DNA of 33,052 bases, taken from assembly GCA_011523945.1 (NCBI GenBank), contig WTFU01000192.1, positions 1-33,052 on the forward strand, written 5' to 3'. This stretch comes from Mariniblastus sp. GTDB lineage: Bacteria; Planctomycetota; Planctomycetia; Pirellulales; Pirellulaceae. The notes under the pieces were generated by a model that was given only the letters and a program-made list of their open reading frames with translations, was not told the DNA's origin and ran no database searches. The position numbers and the translations under genes were made by a program. Shown here piece after piece: positions 1-8,136 of this stretch (position 1 is the first letter of the stretch; every line of letters starts with the position of its first letter).

Positions 1-37
1 GTATTGATGAATCTTTTGTCTAAACAGGATCGGATTG

Positions 38-1573
38 ATGCTAGCAAGGATAACTTTCTTCTCATTCGTTTTAGCAAGCTTTTTTTGCAACTCACTATCA
101 GGGCAGACCGTTCCCGCGCAGCAAACGGCTGCCTCAGGACTCACCTCTTCTAGCGTTGCCTACCGTTTCGTTAATCAAGAAGAAGACGAAGCTAAGAAGA
201 AGATTGCAATGCTTGAAGCTCGTCTGAAAGAGCTTGAAATCGATGTTGCTAACAAATTAAAGGCCGAACCTTCAGAATCGGTTGATCAAATTGACGTAGG
301 GAAACGTCTTTCTCTCTTTGAAGAGGAGCTAACTGGTCAACGAGAATCGATCGAAGATTTAGAAGCTGCCGCTCCGGGGTATGTCATCCATGGCCACAAG
401 AGCCCAAAATTAAAGCTCTTTGGCCGAATCCATACTGACTATTGGGCATTCCCCAATGTCGACGAAACGATATTCCCACTTGAAGCAGGTGGCAATCCAC
501 AGGATCGATTCAATTTCCGACGGATGCGGCTTGGTGTCTCGGGCGATCTTAATGACAACACTCTCTACAAATTCGAGTGGGAATTTGCAGGCGGTGAAGC
601 AACCTCGTATCGCGATTGCTTCCTTGGTTTTAAAGACCTCCCTCTTCTTCGGACTGTCCTCATTGGAAATCAAAAGCGTCCGTACGGTTTAGACCATTTA
701 AATAGTAGTCGATACAACATTTTTATCGAACGTCCCTTCATCATCGAAGCGATCAACCAAGATGCTCGTCGAATGGGAATCTCAAGCAACGGCTATTCGG
801 ATGATCTCGGATGGAACTGGCGTTTCGGTGTTTGGAATCAAGAACTTACGCAAACGAAATCCGGTTACAAAGGGGATCACTACCAAGGAGAATTTGCAAG
901 TAGACTTGCCAGAACCGCCTGGTACGACGAAGCCTCGGGAGGACGAGGATATATTCACTTTGCCCTCAGTAGCTCCTTCGGCGTTCCAGATGGCAACTCA
1001 CCTACGAACAACCAAGCTCGATATCGCACACGCCCTGAAGCACGTACTGACAGCCGATGGCTAGATACGGGAAGAATTGCTGGAGCCGATAGAAACTCTG
1101 TCTTCGGATTCGAATCTGTCGTCAACGTGGGTGCCTTCAGCTGGCATTCAGAATACCTGCAAACGAAAGTCGAACGCCAACCGGCATTTGGTCCTAACGT
1201 GACCTTTAAAGGGCTTTACACTCAGTTTGCTTATGTCCTAACCGGAGAACACCATCCTTGGGATCGTAAAACCGGTACACTCGGTCGACTGAAGCCGTTT
1301 GAGAACTTCTTTATGGTTCGAGACTGTGATGGCTGCCGTCAAAAGGGCATGGGAGCCTGGGAAGTCGCATTTCGATACTCACATGCGGATCTTAATGACG
1401 ACAACATTCTCGGAGGAGACGCAGATTCGTACACCTTTGGTATGAACTGGTACTGGAACTCTCACGCCCGAATGCAGTTCAACTACATCCTCGGTGACCT
1501 TCACTCAGGTGCTGGGGCGGCCGGTCAAGGAAACTACCAGATTGCCGGTGTTCGAATGATGGTCGACTTTTAA
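38..1573 (+). CDS. OprO/OprP-like phosphate-selective porin, outer membrane
   Basis: This is an outer-membrane beta-barrel porin of the OprO/OprP family, which carries anions such as phosphate across the outer membrane. The protein begins with a hydrophobic signal peptide (about residues 1-23, ending near SGQ). A short charged coiled-coil-like segment follows at about 45-75, as in other porins with a periplasmic trimerisation helix. From about residue 125 it shows the barrel-type alternating pattern, with the family landmarks KLFGRIHTDYW, FRRMRLGVSGDL and GNQKRPYGL, and it ends in MMVDF with the terminal Phe expected of a barrel protein. ATG at 38 is preferred over TTG at 35 because AGGAT lies 8 bases upstream (26-30). 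The next gene starts 59 bases downstream on the same strand, so the two may be cotranscribed. An internal CDGC pair is unusual for a barrel loop. Substrate specificity is not visible. Confidence 0.88.
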   Translation: MLARITFFSFVLASFFCNSLSGQTVPAQQTAASGLTSSSVAYRFVNQEEDEAKKKIAMLEARLKELEIDVANKLKAEPSESVDQIDVGKRLSLFEEELTGQRESIEDLEAAAPGYVIHGHKSPKLKLFGRIHTDYWAFPNVDETIFPLEAGGNPQDRFNFRRMRLGVSGDLNDNTLYKFEWEFAGGEATSYRDCFLGFKDLPLLRTVLIGNQKRPYGLDHLNSSRYNIFIERPFIIEAINQDARRMGISSNGYSDDLGWNWRFGVWNQELTQTKSGYKGDHYQGEFASRLARTAWYDEASGGRGYIHFALSSSFGVPDGNSPTNNQARYRTRPEARTDSRWLDTGRIAGADRNSVFGFESVVNVGAFSWHSEYLQTKVERQPAFGPNVTFKGLYTQFAYVLTGEHHPWDRKTGTLGRLKPFENFFMVRDCDGCRQKGMGAWEVAFRYSHADLNDDNILGGDADSYTFGMNWYWNSHARMQFNYILGDLHSGAGAAGQGNYQIAGVRMMVDF

Positions 1574-1632
1574 TCGACGACTGTGTGTACCCGACCCAAC
1601 CGTTTAACCCCAACAATACGCAAGTGATTAAA

Positions 1633-2181
1633 ATGAAATACGGAATCAAAATTCTCGCTGCTTTGACAATAACCGTCTCTGTAATTCTTAGCACAAACCT
1701 CTGCAGTGCCCAGGAAATTGCCCCAACGGTGACCGAATGTGGGTGCGACAACGCAAACTGCGGACTCAAAAAAATCGGGCTTCGAAAATCTTCGCGCGAT
1801 GCATGTTCTGATTGCGACTGCGAGGTCTGTTTGCTGGAGACCAAGGCAATTAAAGAAAAGAAAACTTGCTTCAAAGTCGAAGAAAAGGTCATTTGCGTTC
1901 CAGCGGTCCGCATGCCTTGGCATAAGTGCAACCCACCAACAACGTCCAAGACAAAAACGATCAAAGTCTTGAAAAAGGAAAGCTACGAAAGCCCGGCCTG
2001 TTCTTACAAGTGGTCCATCGCGAAAGCCGGTGAATCCGAGTCGACCGCCACGAAAACTGCAACCGACAACCAAACGACGGTTGCCAGCACCGCTTCCAAG
2101 CCTATGCCACCCATTGTCAGGGCTTCCAATCTAAAGCTGAGGTTAAGAAAAGGTACAGATTTTACTGCACCCGCTAAGTAG
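1633..2181 (+). CDS. Secreted cysteine-rich protein, planctomycete type, function unknown
   Basis: I do not recognise a named function. From ATG 1633 the 182-residue product has a clean signal peptide (MKYGIKILAALTITVSVILS, cleaved near CSAQ). About 11 cysteines follow in the mature part: a CGCxxxxC block, a CSDCDCEVC block, then the sequence around CFKVEEKVICVP and PWHKC. Planctomycete genomes carry many small secreted proteins with similar Cys and PW-K-C patterns (recollection, not searched). The C-terminal third is Thr/Ser/Lys rich and looks disordered. The frame is open upstream to GTG 1585, but that would place charged and polar residues in front of the signal peptide, so 1633 is favoured. 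No good Shine-Dalgarno is seen. It sits 59 bases after the porin and is followed by a strong terminator, suggesting a two-gene unit. Metal binding or disulfide-rich envelope structure are both possible. Confidence 0.75.
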   Translation: MKYGIKILAALTITVSVILSTNLCSAQEIAPTVTECGCDNANCGLKKIGLRKSSRDACSDCDCEVCLLETKAIKEKKTCFKVEEKVICVPAVRMPWHKCNPPTTSKTKTIKVLKKESYESPACSYKWSIAKAGESESTATKTATDNQTTVASTASKPMPPIVRASNLKLRLRKGTDFTAPAK

Positions 2182-2204
2182 TATTGGCTACCTCACAACC
2201 GATC

Positions 2205-2233
2205 AAGCCTCCCGTGTTCTGGGAGGCTTTTTT
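2205..2233 (+). terminator. Intrinsic terminator after the porin / Cys-rich unit
   Basis: A perfect 9-bp stem AAGCCTCCC / GGGAGGCTT (2205-2213 and 2221-2229) with a 7-base loop is followed by a run of six T (2228-2233), 23 bases after the stop codon. The reverse direction lacks a T-tract, so it mainly serves the rightward unit. Confidence 0.9.
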
Positions 2234-2252
2234 GTTTTAACAATACGATATT

Positions 2253-3641
2253 TTAGAATAAACGATTTAAACCATTGAGAGCTGCAACTCGATACGCTTC
2301 GGCCATGGTCGGGTAATTGAACGTTGTTTCGGTAAAATATTTAATCGTATTCGCTCCGTCGTTCTGATTCATAATTGCCTGACCAATATGAATAATTTCC
2401 GAAGCACTCGCCCCAAAACAGTGAATTCCTAGAATCTCGAGAGTGTCCCGATGGAACAAGAGCTTTAGCATTCCAACTCGCTGATTCAAAATCTGAGCTC
2501 GCGCTAAACTCTTAAAATTAGCGACCCCAATTTCGTAGGGGACTTTTTCCTCAGTCAGCTCTTTTTCTGTTTTCCCAATGCAGCTGATTTCGGGACTCGT
2601 GTAAATCCCGGACGGAATTTCGCTTGCCAGCCTACACTGAGCCTCGTCCATACCAAGAATTCTCATTCCAGCAGCCCGGCCCTGTGTATAAGCCGCACTT
2701 GCAAGAGACGGGAACCCAATCACATCGCCAACGGCGAATACATTTTTACAATCCGTCTGAAAACAACTATCTACTTCGAGATAACCCCGACTGTCAGCCA
2801 CCAAGCCGACGTTTTCCAATCCCAAATCCTGCGTATTACCGGTCCGACCTGTAGCCCACAAAAGAATATCTGTCTTGAAGTGCTTTCCACTTTTCATATG
2901 AGCGATCACACCATCGTCCAACGCTTCAATTTTTTCGAAACTCTCGTTATGACGAATCACCACGCCATGCTCACGCATGTGATAACTCAGCGCATCACTA
3001 ATTTCGTCATCTAAAAAATCAAGCAACTCACTTCGACTGTTGACCAGATTGATTTTGATTGACAAATTTCGAAACATCGACGCATATTCACAACCGATTA
3101 CACCGGCGCCCAAAACCGTGATTGAATGCGGTTTATGATCCAGCTTTAGAATGGTATCACTATCAAAAATGCGTGGATGCGAAAAATCAATCCCTTCGGG
3201 TCGATAAGGGCGAGAACCAACCGCAATCACAACACTCTCGGTTTTAACTCGTTCTTCTGAGTTTATCGAAATCGTGTTTGCATCTTCAAATCGAGCATGA
3301 CCAAATACTACCTCCACGTCATTGCGTGTGTAGAAATTACGGCGCATCGTTTCCTGACTTGAAATCACTTCTTTCGCTGCTCGCGTTAACTCCGCCACGC
3401 TCGGCTTAACATTCACTCCACATTCCTGAAACAGTGGATTATTGAGTGCTTCGGTCAAACGGTTAATGGAATACCGCAATGCCTTACTCGGTATGGTCCC
3501 CCAGTGCGTACATCCTCCACCAATCCGGTCATATCGCTCGATCAGCAAAACACTCTTCCCAGCTTTGGCCAACTGCATTGCAGCCCCCTCGCCACCCGGG
3601 CCTGAACCAATCACGACGACATCGACATTCCGATCCTTCAA
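2253..3641 (-). CDS. sthA: Soluble pyridine nucleotide transhydrogenase (Si-specific)
   Basis: This cytosolic FAD enzyme moves hydride between NADPH and NAD+ and helps balance the two cofactor pools. The 462-residue product has the usual family length (E. coli SthA 466). It is nearly collinear with it: the FAD site [10 protein letters not shown] at 12-21, [13 protein letters not shown] at 41-53, the second nucleotide site [11 protein letters not shown], the FAD-contacting [13 protein letters not shown], and the C-terminal [21 protein letters not shown]-type dimer segment. In the active-site loop one Cys of the disulfide pair of lipoamide dehydrogenases is replaced by Thr49, which is how SthA differs from those disulfide oxidoreductases. 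The start is TTG 3641. No ATG is available upstream before an in-frame stop, and later starts would cut the first beta strand. It lies 160 bases after the amine oxidase gene, enough for its own promoter; a palindrome in that gap (3726-3742) may be an operator. Confidence 0.95.
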   Translation of the reverse strand: MKDRNVDVVVIGSGPGGEGAAMQLAKAGKSVLLIERYDRIGGGCTHWGTIPSKALRYSINRLTEALNNPLFQECGVNVKPSVAELTRAAKEVISSQETMRRNFYTRNDVEVVFGHARFEDANTISINSEERVKTESVVIAVGSRPYRPEGIDFSHPRIFDSDTILKLDHKPHSITVLGAGVIGCEYASMFRNLSIKINLVNSRSELLDFLDDEISDALSYHMREHGVVIRHNESFEKIEALDDGVIAHMKSGKHFKTDILLWATGRTGNTQDLGLENVGLVADSRGYLEVDSCFQTDCKNVFAVGDVIGFPSLASAAYTQGRAAGMRILGMDEAQCRLASEIPSGIYTSPEISCIGKTEKELTEEKVPYEIGVANFKSLARAQILNQRVGMLKLLFHRDTLEILGIHCFGASASEIIHIGQAIMNQNDGANTIKYFTETTFNYPTMAEAYRVAALNGLNRLF

Positions 3642-3725
3642 AACAAAAACCCCAATCCTGAATTAAGTTAATTCATTTGAATCGCCAACCCGAATTCAAA
3701 CTCCGGGAACACAATTTTAAAATAA

Positions 3726-3742
3726 TAAATGATAATCGTTTA
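3726..3742. promoter_or_regulatory. Candidate Fur/Zur-family operator upstream of sthA
   Basis: TAAATGATAATCGTTTA is an imperfect 17-bp palindrome centred on 3734: 7 of 8 base pairs are symmetric. It contains TGATAATC, the core half-site of Fur/Zur-type boxes, and lies about 85 bases upstream of the sthA start in an AT-rich stretch. Agreement with the classical 19-base Fur box is only about 13/19 by eye, so this is a lead, not a call. Confidence 0.3.
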
Positions 3743-3801
3743 CAGCGCTGTGCCTTTGGCATGATACTACTCGCGGTCATCCATTCGGAAAATCCCAAAA
3801 C

Positions 3802-4971
3802 CTAGTCACTTGGTTTTGCACGGCCTCCAATTTTCAGAAAATCAAACTCTGACGCCTGATTCCCTTCTAGTAGATCAACGAGATAACTCCCCAACACCGG
3901 GGCAAACTTAAATCCGTGGCCGGACAATCCGGCTGCAAACACTACGTTGGCAAATCCGGGATACCGATCAACAAAAAAATGACCATCAGGAGACATTGTG
4001 TAAACGCACGCACTGTGGTGCACCAGGCGGCTCTTGCCATAATTGCAATACTCTCTCATAAACTGGCGAGTTCGCATTAATTGTGTCTCATCCAGTCCGC
4101 GATCGATATTAGCTGGAGAGCTTACCGGCACACCACCGGAATGCTCGCAGACCTTCATCCCCAGATAGTCGATTTCGGGAAAACCGTAAAAGCAATCGCC
4201 ATTATCTTCCTCCATTAAAAAACAGGGGAATTGGCTCTCCAATTTCTGATCAACCCGATCCAACTGAAACCACTGCTGTTGTTTATGGAGAAGCTGAAGC
4301 CCTAAATTTAAATTACCAAGTAATGGCTCACTCCAACCTCCCGCCGCAATCACAAGCCGCCGAGCTCGATACCCCCCGCGATCAGTTTCCACGGTTACGC
4401 AACCCTGCTGGTCTACATTCCAGCTTTGGACGAAATGATTTGATTTCAGCTCTGCTCCATGTTTGACGGCCTGTTGAATCATTGCCGCAACACAAAGCTC
4501 CACTCTTAGAAAACCTGCGTTCGGCTCAAAAACACCGACAAAGTGGTCGGGAATCTTAAACAAAGGCAATCGCTGACGGATCTCATCGGGCGTAAAATGC
4601 TCAATCGTTAGACCGTGGGTCCTAGCACTTGCAACGACGCCTTGAATAACATCGCTATCCTCCCGCCCCATCTGGAGTAAGCCGGTCTGCGTCAGCAATT
4701 CCTTTTTATCAAGTGACGTTCGATGGCGTTTATTCAGATCTCCCCACATCTCAAACGCCCGGTTTGCCAAAGGCACATAACTCGGATGTTCAAAGTAAGC
4801 CCGGCGGATAATACGGGTTTGGCCGTGAGAACTACCACGATCATGTGCTGGACCAAACCGGTCTATTCCAAGAACACTCCACCCTTTCTGGGCAGCCGCC
4901 ATCAGCGACGCACTCCCCACTCCGCCATAGCCGACTACGATGCAGTCATAAACCGTCGATTGATCCGACAA
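3802..4971 (-). CDS. FAD-dependent amine oxidase, sarcosine / N-methyltryptophan oxidase (SolA/MSOX) family
   Basis: The family oxidises N-methyl amino acids or similar secondary amines with O2, giving formaldehyde, the amine and H2O2. The N-terminal Rossmann motif is GYGGVGSAS, followed by the FAD-binding GSSHGQTRIIRRAY typical of monomeric sarcosine oxidase. Near the C-terminus HHSACVYTMSPDGHFFVDR carries the Cys (324 when counted from TTG 4977, 322 from the preferred start) that holds FAD covalently in this family, and AAGLSGHGFKFAPVLG completes the flavin site. Length, about 389 residues, is normal. TTG 4971 is preferred over TTG 4977 because AAGGAG at 4978-4983 sits 6 bases before the former and abuts the latter. 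It follows the PQQ-propeller gene by about 40 bases, so they are probably cotranscribed. The substrate cannot be told from sequence; no membrane segment or signal is seen, so it is cytosolic. Confidence 0.88.
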   Translation of the reverse strand: MSDQSTVYDCIVVGYGGVGSASLMAAAQKGWSVLGIDRFGPAHDRGSSHGQTRIIRRAYFEHPSYVPLANRAFEMWGDLNKRHRTSLDKKELLTQTGLLQMGREDSDVIQGVVASARTHGLTIEHFTPDEIRQRLPLFKIPDHFVGVFEPNAGFLRVELCVAAMIQQAVKHGAELKSNHFVQSWNVDQQGCVTVETDRGGYRARRLVIAAGGWSEPLLGNLNLGLQLLHKQQQWFQLDRVDQKLESQFPCFLMEEDNGDCFYGFPEIDYLGMKVCEHSGGVPVSSPANIDRGLDETQLMRTRQFMREYCNYGKSRLVHHSACVYTMSPDGHFFVDRYPGFANVVFAAGLSGHGFKFAPVLGSYLVDLLEGNQASEFDFLKIGGRAKPSD

Positions 4972-4977
4972 ACCCAA

Positions 4978-4983
4978 CTCCTT
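4978..4983 (-). promoter_or_regulatory. Shine-Dalgarno that decides the amine oxidase start
   Basis: AAGGAG on the minus strand lies 6 bases before TTG 4971 and directly against TTG 4977, so translation most likely begins at the third codon of the longest frame. Confidence 0.6.
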
Positions 4984-5013
4984 AATAAATATCCTATTGG
5001 CAATCGCATGTCG

Positions 5014-6366
5014 CTACTTTTTTTGAGCAGCCAGATCAATGCAAATCAACTCACGGTCGTTGCGGAGAAAAACGCATCGATTTGCAAATGCTGGATGAGA
5101 CCAACACACCCCGCCTTTCCGGTTGGGCGTTCTCATTTGGTCTGGTGTAAGAATGGTTTCACGCGAAGTGACTTCGAGGCCATCGCGAGTAAGCCTCCCA
5201 ATCATTAGCTCGCCCTGTTCGTTGAGCATCCACGTGTTATTGCCATTGGCAACAAAATGTATCGTGGCCCAACGCTGACGCTCGACGGCACTTAGGTCTT
5301 CCCAAACCCGCTTCCCATCGCTGGCGCGAAGACAACGAAGCTCACCATAACTATCCACACCATAGATGTAATCACCAATCCAAATCGGGGTACTTATTAT
5401 CGAATGCAACGCTGTCGTTTTTTTCTCGTTAGGCCCAATCAAATGCCAAAGTTGGCTGACTTCCATCGATGTCTCTGACATCTCCAGCATCATGGATCCA
5501 TCATAAAAAGAGGTCAGGAAAATTCTGTTTCCGTTAACAACGGGGGTCGCCACTCCAATCGGCATTCGCGTCGGCCTGAACGGATGTTGCCAATACGGGA
5601 TTCCTGTGGTCGGATTTAATCCGGCAACCCCATCTCCCGTCCAGCAAACCAAAACATCCTTCCCATTTTGTTTGACGAGCACCGGTGAGGAGTACTGCCC
5701 GCGATCCTTCAATGACCTCCAAACCTCAGCCCCTGTGTCTTGGTCAAAAGCGACCACCGAGGCCTCCTTGGCTCCGAGTTGAATGATCAAATTGCCACCC
5801 ACAGCAATAGGGCTCGAAGCGATTCCCCAGATTGGCATCCGACGATCTGCAGAAACCCGATAGATTTCGTCCAGATCTTTCTCCCACAGAACCGCTCCGT
5901 CTTTGAGATTGAGACAATGCAATCGACCCATCGCGCCGAGACAAAATGCTCGATCGCCTACAATCGTTACGGCCGCCCGTGGTCCCGCCGTGTAACTGAT
6001 CCTGTATTCAGAATGATAGGTATGGCTCCAAAGTTCGTCGCCCGTTTTTACATCAAAACATTTGACTGACTCGTCTTGCTTGGCTTCATCGAAATCCATC
6101 AACAAAACCTTTCCGCTGGCAACCGTTGGACTGGAATACCCAGTACCGATGGGTGTCCGCCAGCGAGGCTCCAAGTCGGATTCCTCAAAAGCGGTCATCA
6201 CACCCGTTTCATGCCAAACTCCATCACGGTTGTTCCCTCGCCATTGAGTCCAGTCATCAGCAGGTAAAGATCCTGCCAACAACATCAAACAAACAAAGCC
6301 AAAAACAATCTGCGCTTTAGCCCCCATGACTCCTGCAGGCCGGACTCGATCCCACTTCTTCAACAT
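5014..6366 (-). CDS. Secreted PQQ-like (BamB-type) beta-propeller protein
   Basis: The product is an exported repeat propeller. After a basic start comes a hydrophobic signal segment (about residues 16-36, ending LPADD). Then comes WTQWRGNNRDGV, the opening of the large planctomycete group of PQQ-binding-like proteins, and repeated blades with the motif A/D-x-x-TG-x-x-W (for example FDVKTGDELW, FDQDTGAEVW, LNPTTGIPYW, LRASDGKRVW). These repeats are shared by PQQ alcohol dehydrogenases and by BamB, but I see no heme motif and no recognisable dehydrogenase catalytic signature, so an enzymatic role is not supported. It is more likely a scaffold or ligand-binding protein in the periplasm. ATG 6366 is supported by GAGG 7 bases upstream. 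It is 67 bases downstream of the UDP-glucuronate decarboxylase gene and about 40 bases upstream of the amine oxidase gene. Confidence 0.82.
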   Translation of the reverse strand: MLKKWDRVRPAGVMGAKAQIVFGFVCLMLLAGSLPADDWTQWRGNNRDGVWHETGVMTAFEESDLEPRWRTPIGTGYSSPTVASGKVLLMDFDEAKQDESVKCFDVKTGDELWSHTYHSEYRISYTAGPRAAVTIVGDRAFCLGAMGRLHCLNLKDGAVLWEKDLDEIYRVSADRRMPIWGIASSPIAVGGNLIIQLGAKEASVVAFDQDTGAEVWRSLKDRGQYSSPVLVKQNGKDVLVCWTGDGVAGLNPTTGIPYWQHPFRPTRMPIGVATPVVNGNRIFLTSFYDGSMMLEMSETSMEVSQLWHLIGPNEKKTTALHSIISTPIWIGDYIYGVDSYGELRCLRASDGKRVWEDLSAVERQRWATIHFVANGNNTWMLNEQGELMIGRLTRDGLEVTSRETILTPDQMRTPNRKGGVCWSHPAFANRCVFLRNDRELICIDLAAQKK

Positions 6367-6433
6367 CGTCGATCCTCTAATTATTATTTTTCGAAAATGA
6401 AATCAGGCGTCTACCTTACTGAGTCCATCAAAA

Positions 6434-7402
6434 TCAAAAGTTCGGGGTTGGCGGTCGATAATCATCCGCATTAATTGTCTTAAACCACTCAATGGTTTTG
6501 GACAGACCATCTCGAAGTGAAACGGTAGGCTCCCAATCAAGATATTTGCGAGCCAGCGTAATATCAGGCTGCCGCCGAGTTGGATCGTCCGGTGGCAGGG
6601 GTTCATAGATAATCTTATTGTCGTTGCCGACCATTTCAATCGTGAGCTCAGCAAGCTGTTTGATGGTGTATTCACCTGGATTACCAAGGTTAACAGGACC
6701 TACCACCTCATTAGGTGCCTCCATTAGACGAATAAAACCCTCAACCAAATCGTCCCGATAACAAAACGATCGAGTTTGAGTCCCATCTCCAAAAATCGTA
6801 ATATCCTGTCCGCTTAAAGCCTGTCTAATAAAGTTACTCACTACACGGCCATCAAAGGGGTGCATTCGTGGTCCATAGGTGTTGAAGATCCTGGCAACGC
6901 GAATATTCGTTTTGTTCATCCGATGATAATCAAAGAAAAGCGTCTCCGCCGCTCGCTTCCCCTCATCATAACAAGCTCGCAAGCCAATTGGATTGACACA
7001 ACCACGATAAGATTCTGGTTGCGGATGAACTTCTGGGTCACCGTAAACCTCGCTCGTCGAAGCTTGAAAAATTTTTGCATTGCAACGTTTTGCCATGCCG
7101 AGCAGATTGATCGATCCAAGAATAGAGATCTTCATTGTCTTGATGGGATTGTATTGATAGTGCCCTGGCGCGGCGGGGCAAGCAAGATTATAAATCTCGT
7201 CCACTTCCAACAGAATTGGATCCACCACGTCGTGACGAATCAACTCAAAATTAGCCCGATTCAATAAATGAGCAACATTGGATTTTTGGCTAGTAAAAAA
7301 ATTATCGAGGCAGATTACATCGTGCCCATCCTCGACGAGTCGTTCACAGAGATGAGATCCTAAAAAACCTGCGCCACCAGCAATTAAAATCCGCTTGATC
7401 AT
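6434..7402 (-). CDS. uxs: UDP-glucuronate decarboxylase (UDP-xylose synthase)
   Basis: This extended short-chain dehydrogenase/reductase oxidises and decarboxylates UDP-glucuronate to UDP-xylose with tightly bound NAD+, supplying a nucleotide sugar for envelope polysaccharides. Visible motifs are the NAD site [14 protein letters not shown] (9-22), STSEVYGDP (115-123), the catalytic YDEGK (Tyr145, Lys149) and [22 protein letters not shown]. The last is the stretch that, with the short HDVVDP and NLACPAAP segments, points to UXS rather than to a generic epimerase. At 322 residues it matches the soluble bacterial enzymes. ATG 7402 has AAGG 9 bases upstream. It is the first gene of the leftward run. 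A 260-base gap separates it from the divergent RimB-like gene and should hold promoters for both; I see no convincing -35/-10 pair there. Confidence 0.9.
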   Translation of the reverse strand: MIKRILIAGGAGFLGSHLCERLVEDGHDVICLDNFFTSQKSNVAHLLNRANFELIRHDVVDPILLEVDEIYNLACPAAPGHYQYNPIKTMKISILGSINLLGMAKRCNAKIFQASTSEVYGDPEVHPQPESYRGCVNPIGLRACYDEGKRAAETLFFDYHRMNKTNIRVARIFNTYGPRMHPFDGRVVSNFIRQALSGQDITIFGDGTQTRSFCYRDDLVEGFIRLMEAPNEVVGPVNLGNPGEYTIKQLAELTIEMVGNDNKIIYEPLPPDDPTRRQPDITLARKYLDWEPTVSLRDGLSKTIEWFKTINADDYRPPTPNF

Positions 7403-7662
7403 TCTTACTTGCCTTGAACTAAATCTGACAATACCATCCCATGGCCTGAAAAAAAGTCATGAAATCGGCAGACCACCCTTCGATTAGCAGTTTACCATTC
7501 TGAGGCGTTATCAATCAGACCCCTCATTTCATTAATAAACTAGAAAATCACTGTAAATCTGACGAGATAGGCAGATTGAATTTCCCATAGTGACTCGATA
7601 AAAACCGAAAAAAGACTAATATCTAATCAGCTTTTTAACGCCTTTAGAGAAACTGAACCACC

Positions 7663-8136
7663 GTGAACCATCAAACTAATCTACCGATTATTGGCTGGCG
7701 TGAATGGGTTGGCCTTCCCGATCTGGGAATCAAACGCATTAAAGCAAAAGTCGATACCGGAGCCCGCTCCTCATCACTGCACGCTACTGATGTCGAAGAG
7801 TTCGAACTCGACGGACTTCCTTTCGCACGATTTAAAATACATCCCTACCATCGATTCCCCGAACGGTTTGTTTCCGTGCAGGCAAAAATTGAGGAATTCC
7901 GATTGGTAAAAAGCTCATCTGGAAAAACAACCAATCGTCCGGTGATCTCAAGTACGGTCTGCTTACTTGGCCAAGTTTGGCCCGTTGAGTTGACACTCGC
8001 AAATCGCTCAGAAATGGGATTCCGGATGTTGCTCGGTCGCGAGGCATTTCGCGGAAAATTTATCGTCGATGCCGGTCGATCATTTTATGGTGGCAAGCCC
8101 AAACTAAAAAAGAAATCGAAAAAGAGCAAACAATGA
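7663..8136 (+). CDS. RimB-type retropepsin-like protein ('ATP-dependent zinc protease' family)
   Basis: The 157-residue product belongs to the family annotated as putative ATP-dependent zinc protease, RimB, that accompanies RimK in many genomes. RimB has been described as a protease acting on the glutamate tails that RimK adds to ribosomal protein S6. The opening IIGWREWVGLPDLGI, the retropepsin-like VDTGARSSSLHA with the candidate catalytic Asp31, and the later MLLGREAF are diagnostic. The C-terminus is very basic (KPKLKKKSKKSKQ). The start is GTG 7663; no ATG exists in the frame and no clear Shine-Dalgarno is visible. Its stop overlaps the ATG of the RimK-like gene by 4 bases (ATGA at 8133-8136), so the two proteins are translationally coupled, which supports a joint role in adding and removing glutamate. 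Confidence 0.85.
   Translation: MNHQTNLPIIGWREWVGLPDLGIKRIKAKVDTGARSSSLHATDVEEFELDGLPFARFKIHPYHRFPERFVSVQAKIEEFRLVKSSSGKTTNRPVISSTVCLLGQVWPVELTLANRSEMGFRMLLGREAFRGKFIVDAGRSFYGGKPKLKKKSKKSKQ

Noticed and set aside
4723-5208. Plus-strand frame of 161 codons spanning the amine oxidase/PQQ junction
   Set aside because: It is a shadow of two well-supported minus-strand genes and shows no domain.
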